A stretch of DNA of 28,024 nucleotides from an uncultured Eubacteriales bacterium (GTDB taxonomy: Bacteria > Bacillota > Clostridia > Oscillospirales > Oscillospiraceae), in assembly GCA_900549865.1 (NCBI GenBank), contig URPU01000021.1, forward strand, positions 1 to 28,024, written 5' to 3'. The number at the start of each line of letters is the position of its first letter. Within the stretch, counting starts at the first letter, position 1. The notes beneath the pieces are model-generated. The model was not told where the DNA came from. It did not search any database and saw nothing but the letters and a program-made list of their open reading frames with translations. The position numbers and the translations under genes were made by a program. Positions 1 through 7,075 of the stretch are shown here, piece after piece.

Positions 1-52
1 TGCTTTCGCGTCTGCGGACGCGAAACTCTGCGAGGCTTTTTTTGACAAGCTG
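1..52. repeat. Right end of a MITE-like repeat (copy 1, cut by window edge)
   Basis: Positions 1-47 match 14213-14258 except for one extra T in the T-run (seven T here, six there). The shared part holds a small hairpin (TTTCGCGTC, loop TGCG, GACGCGAAA at 4-25) and ends in a T-run followed by TGACA. Read on the minus strand the terminus is CAGCTTGTCAAAAAAAG (52 down to 36), like the right terminus of the complete copy near 14262. The rest of the element lies left of the window. It carries no coding capacity and is probably a non-autonomous transposable repeat. Confidence 0.75.
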
Positions 53-80
53 AGCGCCCCGGATAAAAATCCGGGGCGCT
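53..80 (-). terminator. Perfect 12-bp hairpin downstream of the amino-acid ABC operon
   Basis: Arms 53-64 (AGCGCCCCGGAT) and 69-80 (ATCCGGGGCGCT) pair perfectly around an AAAA loop. The hairpin lies 35 bases past the stop codon of the ABC ATPase gene (minus strand), where a terminator is expected. No U-tract follows on the minus strand, because the repeat element at 1-52 begins immediately beyond the stem. The element may have inserted at the foot of this terminator and separated it from its natural U-tract. Confidence 0.6.
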
Positions 81-115
81 GAATGTTATCCATATTGTGC
101 GATTATACGCGGCGA

Positions 116-898
116 TCAATTGCCGTAGCCGCTGAGGAACTGGCGCGTGCGCTCCTCCTGCGGGTTTTCAAATATCTGCGACGGCGGACCCTGCTCGACG
201 ATAGTGCCCCCGGCCATGAATATGACGCGGTCGGAAACGGCCTCCGCGAAGCTCATCTCATGCGTCACAACGACCATGGTCATCTTCTCGCCCGCAAGCT
301 GCTTTATGACGTTCAGCACCTCGCCGGTAAGCTCCGGGTCGAGGGCGCTGGTCGGCTCGTCGAAGAAGAGCACCTCCGGCGTGAGGGCGAGGGCGCGCGC
401 AATGGCCACGCGCTGCTGCTGGCCGCCGGAAAGCTGGTGGGGGTAGAAGTCCAGCTTGTCGCCGAGGCCGACGCGGCGCAGAAGCTCCACGCTCTTCTCC
501 TCGATGGCGGCGTTTATCTCCTTCTTCCCGGCGCGGTAATCCGCGCGCCCCTTCGCCTGGAGACGCGGCGCGAGCGACACGTTTTCAAGCGCGGTGTACT
601 GCGGGAAGAGGTTGAAGTTCTGGAAAACAAGGCCGAAATGCAGCCTGTTGCGGCGGATCTCGTCCTCTGTCAGGCGGTGATCCTCATCGGAGGAATACAG
701 CACGTCGCCGCCGACGGTGATAAGGCCGGAATCCGGCATTTCAAGGAAGTTCATGCACCGCAAAAGCGTGGTCTTCCCGCCGCCGGAGGGGCCGATGACG
801 GAAAGCGTCTCTCCGCGCTCCATCGAGAAGCTGATGCCCTTCAGGACTTCCAGCTCGTCAAAGCTCTTGTGGAGATCGCGCACTTCAAGCAAAGCCAT
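116..898 (-). CDS. Polar amino-acid ABC transporter, ATP-binding protein
   Basis: This 260-residue protein is the cytoplasmic ATPase of an amino-acid importer of the GlnQ/HisP type. Walker A is GPSGGGKTT (residues 36-44), followed by the Q-loop (LVFQNFNLFPQ), the signature LSGGQQQR (near 155) and Walker B with the D-loop (FFDEPTSALDPEL). The switch histidine is in VVVTHEM. Full length is normal for the family. The ATG at 898 follows AGGAGG with 7-nt spacing, and this site overlaps the end of the permease gene, so the two are probably translationally coupled. It is the last gene of the minus-strand operon binding protein-permease-ATPase. The substrate cannot be read from sequence; polar amino acids such as glutamine or cystine are typical. 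Confidence 0.95.
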   Translation of the reverse strand: MALLEVRDLHKSFDELEVLKGISFSMERGETLSVIGPSGGGKTTLLRCMNFLEMPDSGLITVGGDVLYSSDEDHRLTEDEIRRNRLHFGLVFQNFNLFPQYTALENVSLAPRLQAKGRADYRAGKKEINAAIEEKSVELLRRVGLGDKLDFYPHQLSGGQQQRVAIARALALTPEVLFFDEPTSALDPELTGEVLNVIKQLAGEKMTMVVVTHEMSFAEAVSDRVIFMAGGTIVEQGPPSQIFENPQEERTRQFLSGYGN

Positions 899-910
899 AT
901 CTCTTCCTCC

Positions 911-1570
911 TTACACTTTGAAGTAGTCCAGCTTCTTCTCAAGCCGCGACAGCAGCACCGTCAGCAGCCCGCTGAACGCGAGGTAGTACACGCCCGTGAA
1001 GAAAAGCGGCCAGATTATACCGGCGGACTTGATAAACGCCTGCCCGTTCCACATCACCTCGTACACGGCGATGACGCGCACGAGCGAGGTGTCCTTGACA
1101 AGAGTGATTATCTCGTTGCCCATAGGCGGCACGATGCGCTTTATAACCTGCATCAGCGTGACCTTGAAGAATATCTGCGTGTTCGTCATGCCAAGCACCT
1201 GCCCGGCCTCGCGCTGTCCGCGGGGAACGCCCTCAATGCCGCCGCGGAATATCTCCGAGAAATAGCAGGCATAATTGAATATGAAGGCGACCATCGCCGC
1301 GAGGAAGCGCCCGCCCGCGCCGCTGCCCCACCAGTTGTTGCCCAGCACGATGCCGGGGCCGTAGTAGATCAGCAGAAGCTGGAGCATCAGCGGCGTGCCG
1401 CGGATGACCCACACGACGAGCTTGACAAAATAATTCAGCGGCTTGAACCGGCTCATCGAGCCGAGCGATATCACAAGCCCGAGCGGGATCGCGCCCAAAA
1501 GCGTGAGCGCGAATATCTCCAGGGATTTCAGGAAGCCCAGAGAGAGGGAAGCGAGAACGGTCTGGAACAT
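911..1570 (-). CDS. Polar amino-acid ABC transporter, permease (HisM/GlnP type)
   Basis: A hydrophobic integral membrane protein of the His/Glu/Gln/Arg permease family. It has several membrane spans, the usual VIRGTPLMLQLLLIYYG segment in the first half, and the EAA-type loop that contacts the ATPase (EAGQVLGMTNTQIFFKVTL). The family-typical length is about 215-225 residues. An ATG at 1582 is in frame, but it has no ribosome site; ATG 1570 follows TGAGG with about 6-nt spacing, so 219 residues is preferred. It lies between the binding-protein gene (134-bp gap with a hairpin) and the ATPase gene (12-bp gap). With a single permease gene present, it probably works as a homodimer. Confidence 0.93.
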   Translation of the reverse strand: MFQTVLASLSLGFLKSLEIFALTLLGAIPLGLVISLGSMSRFKPLNYFVKLVVWVIRGTPLMLQLLLIYYGPGIVLGNNWWGSGAGGRFLAAMVAFIFNYACYFSEIFRGGIEGVPRGQREAGQVLGMTNTQIFFKVTLMQVIKRIVPPMGNEIITLVKDTSLVRVIAVYEVMWNGQAFIKSAGIIWPLFFTGVYYLAFSGLLTVLLSRLEKKLDYFKV

Positions 1571-1637
1571 GGCGAACCTCATATGTAATAGTTTACGCGT
1601 ACAGCAGCCTGCACACTAAAGCGTCTTTCACGCGGGC

Positions 1638-1664
1638 AAAGCAGAGGGGCGCGCCCTCTGCTTT
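1638..1664 (-). terminator. Hairpin between binding-protein and permease genes (partial terminator or mRNA stabiliser)
   Basis: Arms AAAGCAGAGGG (1638-1648) and CCCTCTGCTTT (1654-1664) are perfectly complementary, with a 5-nt GCGCG loop. Only the TTT of the stem and no long U-run follows on the minus strand. In ABC import operons a stem after the binding-protein gene commonly gives more binding protein than permease, by partial termination or protection from 3' decay. That role is inferred from position here. Confidence 0.6.
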
Positions 1665-1704
1665 ATCCTGCTAGCACGATAGCTTAATAATACACTGATT
1701 CGAC

Positions 1705-2544
1705 TTACTTTGCAATAACGGATTCCTGCACGCCGTAGGTCTTTGCGATGTCGAGCATGCTGCCGTCGGCGTAGCTGGCCTTGAAGAAGTCGTTGAGAGC
1801 GGCGGCAAGGTCGCTGCCGGTGCGGAAGCCGACGCCGTACTCCTCGCTGGTAAGCTCAACAGTGTAGGTCAGATCGGGGTAGCTGGTGCCCTCGCCGATC
1901 ATTGCGCCGGCCATGAGAAGGTCGATGACGCAGGCGTCGGCAGTGCCGGCCTTGACCTCCATAAGCGCGGAGGCTTGAGTCTGCACGGCGGTGGGCTCAA
2001 TACCCAGCGCCTTCACGGCCTCTTCACCGGCGGAACCGGCCTCGACCGCGAACGCAAGGTCGGAAAGGCTTTCAACCGTCTGGTACTGGTCGGCGACATC
2101 AGCCTTGACAACGACGACCTGCGCATTGTTGCAGTACGCTTCGGAGCAGCCCATGGAGTTGAGGACCTCGGGCGTGAGGGTCATGCCGTTCCAGACGCAG
2201 TCGATGCTCTTGTTGTTCAGCTCAAGGATCTTGTTGTCCCAGTCGATCTCGATGAACTCCGCCTCAACGCCGAGGGACTGCGCGAAGGCCTTCGCCATGT
2301 CGGCGTCGAAGCCTATCCACTCACCGACGTCGTTCTTGTAATCCATCGGCTCAAAGTCGGTGATGCCGACGATGAGAGTGCCCTTGCCCTGCACGTATGC
2401 AAGGTCGCTGTCGGCGGCCTCTGCCGGGGCGGCGGTATCTGCGGCAGCGGGAGCTTCCGTCGCAGCGGGGGCGGCGGACTGGCCGCAGGCGCACAGCGCG
2501 AAGATCATGGTCAGTGCGAGAATCATGGAAAGTATCTTTTTCAT
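1705..2544 (-). CDS. Amino-acid ABC transporter substrate-binding lipoprotein
   Basis: A 279-residue secreted binding protein of solute-binding family 3. It opens with a lipoprotein signal (MKKILSM... ending LCAC, lipid-modified Cys at 20). An Ala/Pro/Glu-rich linker follows (about 22-48), and then the mature domain starting at GTLIVGITDFEPMDY. Family 3 features are visible: IGFDADMAKAFA, WNGMTLTPE and the C-terminal EEYGVGFR segment. The ATG at 2544 follows GGAGG. It is the first gene of the importer operon, transcribed from the promoter at 2618-2645. It captures the ligand outside the membrane and delivers it to the permease. Ligand identity is not determinable; amino acids are most likely. 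Confidence 0.94.
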   Translation of the reverse strand: MKKILSMILALTMIFALCACGQSAAPAATEAPAAADTAAPAEAADSDLAYVQGKGTLIVGITDFEPMDYKNDVGEWIGFDADMAKAFAQSLGVEAEFIEIDWDNKILELNNKSIDCVWNGMTLTPEVLNSMGCSEAYCNNAQVVVVKADVADQYQTVESLSDLAFAVEAGSAGEEAVKALGIEPTAVQTQASALMEVKAGTADACVIDLLMAGAMIGEGTSYPDLTYTVELTSEEYGVGFRTGSDLAAALNDFFKASYADGSMLDIAKTYGVQESVIAK

Positions 2545-2596
2545 TTTTTGTTCCTCCGTAGTTGTCAGGTCAAATGTTTTTTACTTCATTTACTTA

Positions 2597-2645
2597 CTAA
2601 CTTGTTAGCACGCTGCTATAATACCACATTAGCGAAATAAAGCAA
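2597..2645 (-). promoter_or_regulatory. Promoter of the amino-acid ABC operon, with a dyad at the start site
   Basis: On the minus strand TTGCTT (2645-2640) and TATTAT (2623-2618) are separated by 16 bp, with TG upstream of the -10 box. Transcription would begin near 2611. A short dyad CTAAC-TT-GTTAG (2597-2608) lies just downstream of the predicted start and could be a repressor site. The spacing to the GGAGG before ATG 2544 leaves a leader of about 65 nt. Confidence 0.6.
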
Positions 2646-2661
2646 GAGGTTTTTTGAAATT

Positions 2662-2684
2662 TGCTGTGCAAAATTTGCACAGCA
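2662..2684. promoter_or_regulatory. Perfect 23-nt palindrome, probable operator
   Basis: TGCTGTGCAAA (2662-2672), a central A, and TTTGCACAGCA (2674-2684) form a perfect 11-bp inverted repeat. It is in the divergent region between the ABC importer and the Rrf2 gene, 17 bp upstream of the -35 box of the importer promoter. That position suits an activator or a repressor dimer. It is not T-flanked and lies outside any gene end, so a terminator role is unlikely. The binding protein is unknown. Confidence 0.55.
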
Positions 2685-2711
2685 GTTTTACGAAAATGTT
2701 GCGTATGTCTA

Positions 2712-2745
2712 TTTAATACCTACTGACTTTATGGTAAATTATAAA
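2712..2745 (+). promoter_or_regulatory. Candidate promoter/operator of the rrf2-nifS-nifU operon
   Basis: An AT-rich stretch upstream of the Rrf2 gene has candidate -10 boxes TAAATT (2735-2740) and TATAAA (2740-2745) but no good -35 box. TTTAAT at 2712-2717 lies 17 bp before the first. The interrupted dyad TACC (2717-2720) ... GGTA (2733-2736) around ACTGACTTT resembles the GACT-containing sites bound by IscR-type regulators. Autoregulation is therefore plausible, but the assignment rests on weak matches. Confidence 0.35.
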
Positions 2746-2765
2746 CATAGGAATTAGGCACGGCG

Positions 2766-2789
2766 AAAGCCGTATGAAAAGCCGTATGA
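2766..2789 (+). repeat. Perfect tandem 12-bp repeat in the rrf2 leader
   Basis: AAAGCCGTATGA occurs twice, back to back (2766-2777 and 2778-2789), in the untranslated leader of the Rrf2 gene, 14 bp before its AAGGAGG ribosome site. It may be a chance slippage product or a paired binding site. Confidence 0.6.
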
Positions 2790-2819
2790 TATATGGTATG
2801 GTAAGGAGGCGCTTTCGGT

Positions 2820-3239
2820 TTGAATGTGACCAGCAAGGGGCGCTATGCCCTGCGCGTGATGCTTGATCTGGCGCAGCACCCGGACGAGGGGTACATCTCG
2901 CTCAAGACCATCGCGGACAGGCAGCGCGTGTCGATGAAGTATCTGGAGATAATAGTAAGCAGTCTGAAAAAGGCCGGGCTTGTGGACAGCACGCGCGGCA
3001 AGGAGGGCGGCTATAAGCTCAACAGAACCCCGGCGGAGTACGGCGTGGGCGATATCCTGCGCTGCATTGAGGACAACCTCGCGCCGGTGTCGTGCATCAA
3101 AAGCGGAAGCGTCTGCTGCGAAAGGGCCGGCGAATGCATGACCGTACCCATGTGGATGGAGCTTGACGACATTATAAACGCATATCTTGACACCGTGAGT
3201 CTTGAAGATCTGCTCACGGGGGATAAATGGAGAAAATAA
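2820..3239 (+). CDS. iscR: Rrf2-family transcriptional regulator, IscR-like
   Basis: This 139-residue regulator has an N-terminal winged helix (TSKGRYALRVMLDLAQHP, then the recognition region around RQRVSMKYLEIIVSSLKKAGLV). A cysteine cluster (C92, C99/C100, C106 in SCIKSGSVCCERAGEC) matches the Fe-S-ligand region of IscR. Translation starts at a TTG (2820), 10 nt after AAGGAGG; this start gives the usual few residues before STKGRY-like sequence. It is followed 22 bp later by nifS and then nifU. In IscR-type systems the protein senses Fe-S cluster supply and represses this operon. That role is inferred from family and context. Confidence 0.88.
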   Translation: MNVTSKGRYALRVMLDLAQHPDEGYISLKTIADRQRVSMKYLEIIVSSLKKAGLVDSTRGKEGGYKLNRTPAEYGVGDILRCIEDNLAPVSCIKSGSVCCERAGECMTVPMWMELDDIINAYLDTVSLEDLLTGDKWRK

Positions 3240-3261
3240 AATAAGGAAAGGAAAGAGAGAA

Positions 3262-4449
3262 ATGTTCGTATACGCAGACAACGCCGCGACCACCAGCGTC
3301 AGCAAGACAGCGCTTGACGCAATGCTGCCCTACCTCACGGAGAAGTACGGCAATCCGTCCAGCCTTTACGGCTTCGCGCAGGACGTGAAGGAGGGGCTTG
3401 ACGCCGCGCGGGAGACCGTCGCCGCATGCATCAACGCAAGCCCCAGAGAGATATACTTCACCTCCGGCGGAAGCGAGGCCGACAATCAGGCCATCCTGTC
3501 CGCGGCAAAGGTAGGCGCGAGGAAGGGAAAGAAGCACATCATCTCCACCGCGTTTGAGCACCACGCCGTGCTGCACACGCTGAAAAAGCTGGAGAAAGAG
3601 GGCTATGACGTGACGCTGCTGGACGTGCACGCGGACGGCGTCGTGCGCGCGGAGGACGTCGCCGCGGCGCTGAGAGACGACACCTGCCTTGTGACGGTGA
3701 TGTTCGCCAACAATGAGATTGGCACCGTTCAGCCCATCACGGAGATAGGCGCGCTGTGCCGTGCGCATGGTGTGCCCTTCCACACGGACGCCGTACAGGC
3801 TGCGGGGCACATGCCCATCGACGTTGAGGCGATGAATATAGACATGCTGTCCATGTCCGGGCACAAGTTCCACGCGCCGAAGGGCGTGGGCGTGCTGTAC
3901 GCGAAAAAGGGCGTGCCGCTGTTCAACCTCATCGAGGGCGGCGCGCAGGAGCGCGGAAAGCGCGCCGGCACGGAAAATGTCGCCGGTATCGCGGCCATGG
4001 CCGCGGCGCTGAAGGAGTCGTGCGACAACATGGCGGCCAATACCGCCAAGATAATCCCCATGCGCGACAAGCTCTTCACGGAGCTTTCCAAGATCCCTCA
4101 CAGCAAAATAAACGGCAGTCTTGAGCACCACGTTCCCGGCACGGTGAATATGTGCTTTGAAGGCATCGAGGGCGAAAGCCTGCTTCTGATGCTGGACATG
4201 AATGGCATATGCGCGTCCTCCGGCTCGGCGTGCACGTCCGGCTCTCTCGACCCGAGTCATGTCCTGCTTAGTCTCGGCCTGCCGCATGAGGTGGCGCACG
4301 GCTCCCTGCGCCTGTCGATAGGCGAGTATAACACCATGGAGGAGATAGACCACATCATCGCCACCGTGCCGAAGGTCGTGGAGTATCTGCGAAACATGTC
4401 CCCCGTGTGGGACGAGCTTGAAAAGGGCGAGAGAAAGCACCTTATATAA
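3262..4449 (+). CDS. nifS: Cysteine desulfurase (NifS/IscS type)
   Basis: A 395-residue PLP enzyme that takes sulfur from cysteine as a persulfide, leaving alanine. The start MFVYADNAATT is typical and follows a purine-rich ribosome site; an in-frame ATG at 3202 lies inside the preceding gene and is rejected. Visible residues include the cofactor region HTDAVQAAGH, the Schiff-base lysine K202 in SGHKFHAPKG and the persulfide cysteine C324 in SSGSACTSGSL, on the short-loop class I pattern. It lies between the IscR-like regulator and nifU, so its main acceptor is probably the NifU scaffold. It could also supply MnmA, encoded about 7 kb away. Confidence 0.96.
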   Translation: MFVYADNAATTSVSKTALDAMLPYLTEKYGNPSSLYGFAQDVKEGLDAARETVAACINASPREIYFTSGGSEADNQAILSAAKVGARKGKKHIISTAFEHHAVLHTLKKLEKEGYDVTLLDVHADGVVRAEDVAAALRDDTCLVTVMFANNEIGTVQPITEIGALCRAHGVPFHTDAVQAAGHMPIDVEAMNIDMLSMSGHKFHAPKGVGVLYAKKGVPLFNLIEGGAQERGKRAGTENVAGIAAMAAALKESCDNMAANTAKIIPMRDKLFTELSKIPHSKINGSLEHHVPGTVNMCFEGIEGESLLLMLDMNGICASSGSACTSGSLDPSHVLLSLGLPHEVAHGSLRLSIGEYNTMEEIDHIIATVPKVVEYLRNMSPVWDELEKGERKHLI

Positions 4450-4500
4450 GTATAAAACAAACGGAAACGACTTGAATAATAAAGAGAAGGAGACAGAACA

Positions 4501-4932
4501 ATGGCACTTTACAGCGACAAGGTCATGGACCATTTCCAGAATCCGCGCAACGTCGGCAAGCTTGAGGACGCCGACGGCATCGGCGAGGTCGGCAACGCGA
4601 AATGCGGCGACATCATGCGCATGTATATCAAGGTCGATGACAACGGCATCATCACCAACTGCAAGTTCAACACATTCGGCTGCGGCAGCGCGATAGCGAC
4701 GAGCTCCATGGCGACGGAGCTTATAAAGGGCAAGTCCGTCAAGGAGGCGCTGGAGCTTTCCAATCAGGCCGTTGTGGAGGCGCTGGACGGGCTGCCCCCG
4801 CAGAAGATACACTGCTCCGTCCTTGCGGAAGAGGCCGTGCGCGCCGCCGTCAAGGATTACTACGACAGAAACGGCATCGCATACGACCCCAAGGAGCTTG
4901 AAATACACGACTGCGACCACTGCCACGACTGA
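4501..4932 (+). CDS. nifU: Fe-S cluster assembly scaffold (IscU/NifU N-terminal type)
   Basis: A 143-residue IscU-like scaffold starting MALYSDKVMDHFQNPRNVG, a very typical opening. The three cluster-ligand cysteines are C35 (AKCGD, with the conserved Asp two residues later), C61 (FGCGSA) and C105 (IHCSVLAEEA). No C-terminal NifU thioredoxin-like domain is present. An additional tail ends EIHDCDHCHD, a possible extra metal-binding end. AAGGAG precedes the ATG. It is last in rrf2-nifS-nifU and is followed by a strong terminator at 5004-5039. It builds [2Fe-2S] or [4Fe-4S] clusters with sulfur from NifS for transfer to apoproteins. Confidence 0.95.
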   Translation: MALYSDKVMDHFQNPRNVGKLEDADGIGEVGNAKCGDIMRMYIKVDDNGIITNCKFNTFGCGSAIATSSMATELIKGKSVKEALELSNQAVVEALDGLPPQKIHCSVLAEEAVRAAVKDYYDRNGIAYDPKELEIHDCDHCHD

Positions 4933-5003
4933 CGCGCGGAGGGCAAAAGCTGCAGGGCAGTAAGGAAAGCCCCAAGGGAAAAAGATGAAAAGATGATATT
5001 GGG

Positions 5004-5039
5004 AGAGCTGCAGCAAAAAAATCGCTGCAGCTCTTTTTT
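5004..5039 (+). terminator. Intrinsic terminator after nifU
   Basis: AGAGCTGCAGC (5004-5014) pairs with GCTGCAGCTCT (5024-5034), with a 9-nt A-rich loop. A T-run follows directly (5035-5039), and more T's come after one C. It is 70 bp past the nifU stop codon and separates this operon from the next promoter at 5059. Confidence 0.9.
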
Positions 5040-5058
5040 CGTTTTTTTCAATTTCCTC

Positions 5059-5104
5059 TTGACAAATGTGTATTACCGTGTTATTGTACTAATCGCTTAA
5101 TACA
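5059..5104 (+). promoter_or_regulatory. Promoter and likely operator of the GntR-ABC operon
   Basis: TTGACA (5059-5064) and TATTGT (5082-5087) are spaced by 17 bp, a near-consensus sigma-A promoter. An inverted pair TGTATTA (5069-5075) and TAATACA (5098-5104) is centred on the -10 box. YtrA-type GntR regulators commonly bind such widely spaced dyads and repress their own operon, so this is a plausible autoregulatory site. Confidence 0.75.
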
Positions 5105-5125
5105 GTGACACAAAGGAGGTGCGAC

Positions 5126-5500
5126 ATGGACTGGCAGTTTGACAGCAGCATGCCGATATACACGCAGCTTGTATATAAGATAGAGCTGGCGATAGTTTCG
5201 GGCGAGTTCGTGCGCGGACAGCGGCTGAGCGCGGTGCGCGACATGGCGGCGGAAGCGGGCGTGAACCCCAACACGATGCAGCGCGCCTTTCAGGAGCTTG
5301 AAAGGCAGGGCCTTGTATATACGCAGAGAAGCAGCGGCAGATATGTGACGGAGGACATGACAGTGATAGAGAACACAAAGCAGGCGCTGGCGCGGGAGAA
5401 CATAAAAAGCTTTATGGATTCCATGCGGCGCATAGGCTACAGCAGAGAGGAAATAATCAGGCTGCTCGAAAGCAGCGAAAGGGAGGACACGGAAAAATGA
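5126..5500 (+). CDS. GntR-family regulator, YtrA subfamily
   Basis: A short 124-residue regulator with an N-terminal GntR winged helix: MDWQFDSSMPIYTQLVYKIE, then LSAVRDMAAEAGVNPNTMQRAFQELERQGLVYTQRSSGRYV. The C-terminal part is a short two-helix dimerisation tail with no ligand-binding domain, which defines the YtrA subfamily. A GTG at 5105 is in frame, but the AAGGAGG site (5113-5119) lies downstream of it, so ATG 5126 is preferred. The stop overlaps the start of the ABC ATPase gene (ATGA). These regulators typically repress an adjacent ABC transporter until cell-envelope or antibiotic stress relieves it. Confidence 0.92.
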   Translation: MDWQFDSSMPIYTQLVYKIELAIVSGEFVRGQRLSAVRDMAAEAGVNPNTMQRAFQELERQGLVYTQRSSGRYVTEDMTVIENTKQALARENIKSFMDSMRRIGYSREEIIRLLESSEREDTEK

Positions 5501-6195
5501 CAGCAGTACTTGAATGCAAGGGATTATCCAAGCGCTACGGCAGCCTGCAGGCGCTGGAGGACGTGAACCTGACGATAGAGCCGGGGCGCGTAGTCGGCCT
5601 TCTGGGGCCGAACGGCAGCGGCAAGACGACGCTGATAAAGCTGGCGAACGGGCTTCTGACGCCGGACGGCGGAGAGATTCTCGTCCGCGGGAAGGCGCCC
5701 TGCGCCGAGACAAAGGCCGCGGTGAGCTATCTGCCCGACAAGGTGCACCTGCCCGAGTGGATGACCGTCGCCCAGCTTATGGAGCTGTACGCCGAATTCT
5801 ACGCGGACTTTGACCGCGAGAGATGCGCGGACATGATAGGCCGCCTCAACCTGCCGGAAAAGCAGCGCCTTAGTCAGATGTCGAAGGGCACGAAGGAAAA
5901 GGTGCAGCTCATCCTTGTTATGAGCCGCAGGGCGAAGCTCTACCTGCTGGATGAGCCGATAGGCGGCGTTGACCCGGCCACGAGGGACTATATCCTCGAC
6001 ACGATCATAAGAAACTATGACCCGGAGGCCGCGGTCGTGATATCCACGCACCTTATAAGCGACGTGGAGAACGTGCTGGACGAGGTTATATTTGTGAACA
6101 GGGGCAAGGTGGTGCTCCAGTCCGGCGTGGATGAGATAAGAGAGAAGCACGGAAAGAGCGTGGACGCGCTCTTCAGGGAGGTATTCAAATGCTGA
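5497..6195 (+). CDS. ABC transporter ATP-binding protein (YtrB/BcrA-like)
   Basis: A 232-residue ATPase with Walker A LLGPNGSGKTTLIK, a signature region that reads LSQMSKGTKEKVQ rather than LSGGQ, and Walker B YLLDEPIGGVDPATRD. The switch His is in ISTHLISD. The modified signature is common in ABC-2/YtrB-type exporters. Its ATG overlaps the stop codon of the GntR gene, and its end overlaps the start of the following membrane protein, so all three are probably co-translated. It powers an exporter or envelope-stress complex; the substrate is unknown. Confidence 0.93.
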   Translation: MTAVLECKGLSKRYGSLQALEDVNLTIEPGRVVGLLGPNGSGKTTLIKLANGLLTPDGGEILVRGKAPCAETKAAVSYLPDKVHLPEWMTVAQLMELYAEFYADFDRERCADMIGRLNLPEKQRLSQMSKGTKEKVQLILVMSRRAKLYLLDEPIGGVDPATRDYILDTIIRNYDPEAAVVISTHLISDVENVLDEVIFVNRGKVVLQSGVDEIREKHGKSVDALFREVFKC

Positions 6196-7001
6196 GCAAG
6201 CTTATAAAATACGAATTCAAGGCCACGGCGCGCAAGATGCTGCCGCTGATGGCGGCCGTGGTGGCGCTGGCGGCGCTGTCCGGCGTGTCTGTGATGATGC
6301 TGGACAAGGCGGAGGACTACGGCTTTCTGACGGCAGTGTTCGTAGCGACGCTGATGGCGTTCTTTGTATGCATTTTTGCCGTGTGCGTGATGGCGTTCGT
6401 GGTGATGATACAGCGCTTTTACAACAACCTCCTCGGCAGCGAGGGGTATATGATGTTCACCCTGCCGGTCAGCGTGGACGCGCTGGTGTGGGCAAAGCTC
6501 ATCGTCTCCTTCGTGTGGTTCCTTGCGACCGCCGTGGTCTGCGTGCTGGCCATGATAGTGCTGATGACCGTCAGCGCGAGCTTCGCCTTCACGGGCGAGG
6601 AGCTGCGCTATGTCATGCAGGGCGTGAAGGATATTCTGAACAATGTGGGCGTGGGCAACATCATCGGCTACATCCTTGAGTTCGCGGCGGCGCTGTTTCT
6701 CGCCTCCGTGTCAACCTGCCTGCACTTCTACCTTGCGATGGCGATCGGTCAGTGCTTCGCAAACCGCCGGGGCATGTGGAGCGTGCTTGCCTTCTTCGCA
6801 ATAGCCATAGTGGTGTCGGTGCTTACCGGCTTCGTGCTGGGCGTGATAAACAGAACCGGCATAGACCCGATCGACACCGGAAGCATGCTGACGGCGGCGC
6901 ATATCGTTTTTTTGGGCAACATAGTTTCATCCGCGGCGCTGAGCGCGATATTCTATTTCCCAACGACGATGCTGCTGAAAAAGCACCTCAACCTCGCATA
7001 A
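6189..7001 (+). CDS. ABC-2 type membrane partner of the YtrA-regulated transporter
   Basis: A 270-residue hydrophobic protein with about six membrane spans, including segments near residues 18-36, 44-75, 100-125, 160-182, 195-222 and 236-258. A short cytoplasmic N-terminus (MLSKLIKYEFKATARKMLP) resembles ABC-2 permeases, which typically open with a Lys-rich YEFK stretch. The gene overlaps the ATPase gene by 7 bp and ends the operon before the hairpin at 7010-7041. It forms the transmembrane part of the transporter with the ATPase. Sequence alone does not identify the cargo. Confidence 0.85.
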   Translation: MLSKLIKYEFKATARKMLPLMAAVVALAALSGVSVMMLDKAEDYGFLTAVFVATLMAFFVCIFAVCVMAFVVMIQRFYNNLLGSEGYMMFTLPVSVDALVWAKLIVSFVWFLATAVVCVLAMIVLMTVSASFAFTGEELRYVMQGVKDILNNVGVGNIIGYILEFAAALFLASVSTCLHFYLAMAIGQCFANRRGMWSVLAFFAIAIVVSVLTGFVLGVINRTGIDPIDTGSMLTAAHIVFLGNIVSSAALSAIFYFPTTMLLKKHLNLA

Positions 7002-7009
7002 GGAAAAGG

Positions 7010-7041
7010 GCAAAGCCTCCGGCCGCGGCCGGGGGCTTTGC
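7010..7041 (+). terminator. Terminator-like hairpin after the GntR-ABC operon
   Basis: GCAAAGCCTCCGGCC (7010-7024) pairs with GGCCGGGGGCTTTGC (7027-7041), with one T:G pair and a 2-nt loop. Only TT follows, so termination may be partial and the next gene could be read through. Confidence 0.6.
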
Positions 7042-7075
7042 TTACGGGGAATAAACTTATATTTTGGGAGAAAAA

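Noticed and set aside
83..1588. 501-codon plus-strand open frame
   Set aside because: Antisense to the ABC ATPase and permease genes, whose motifs are unambiguous.
2545..2819. Possible riboswitch in the divergent region
   Set aside because: Only a palindrome, promoter boxes and a 12-bp tandem repeat are visible; no multi-stem aptamer with a terminator was found.
3214..5016. 600-codon minus-strand open frame
   Set aside because: Antisense to nifS and nifU, which have intact catalytic residues; no domain or ribosome site of its own.
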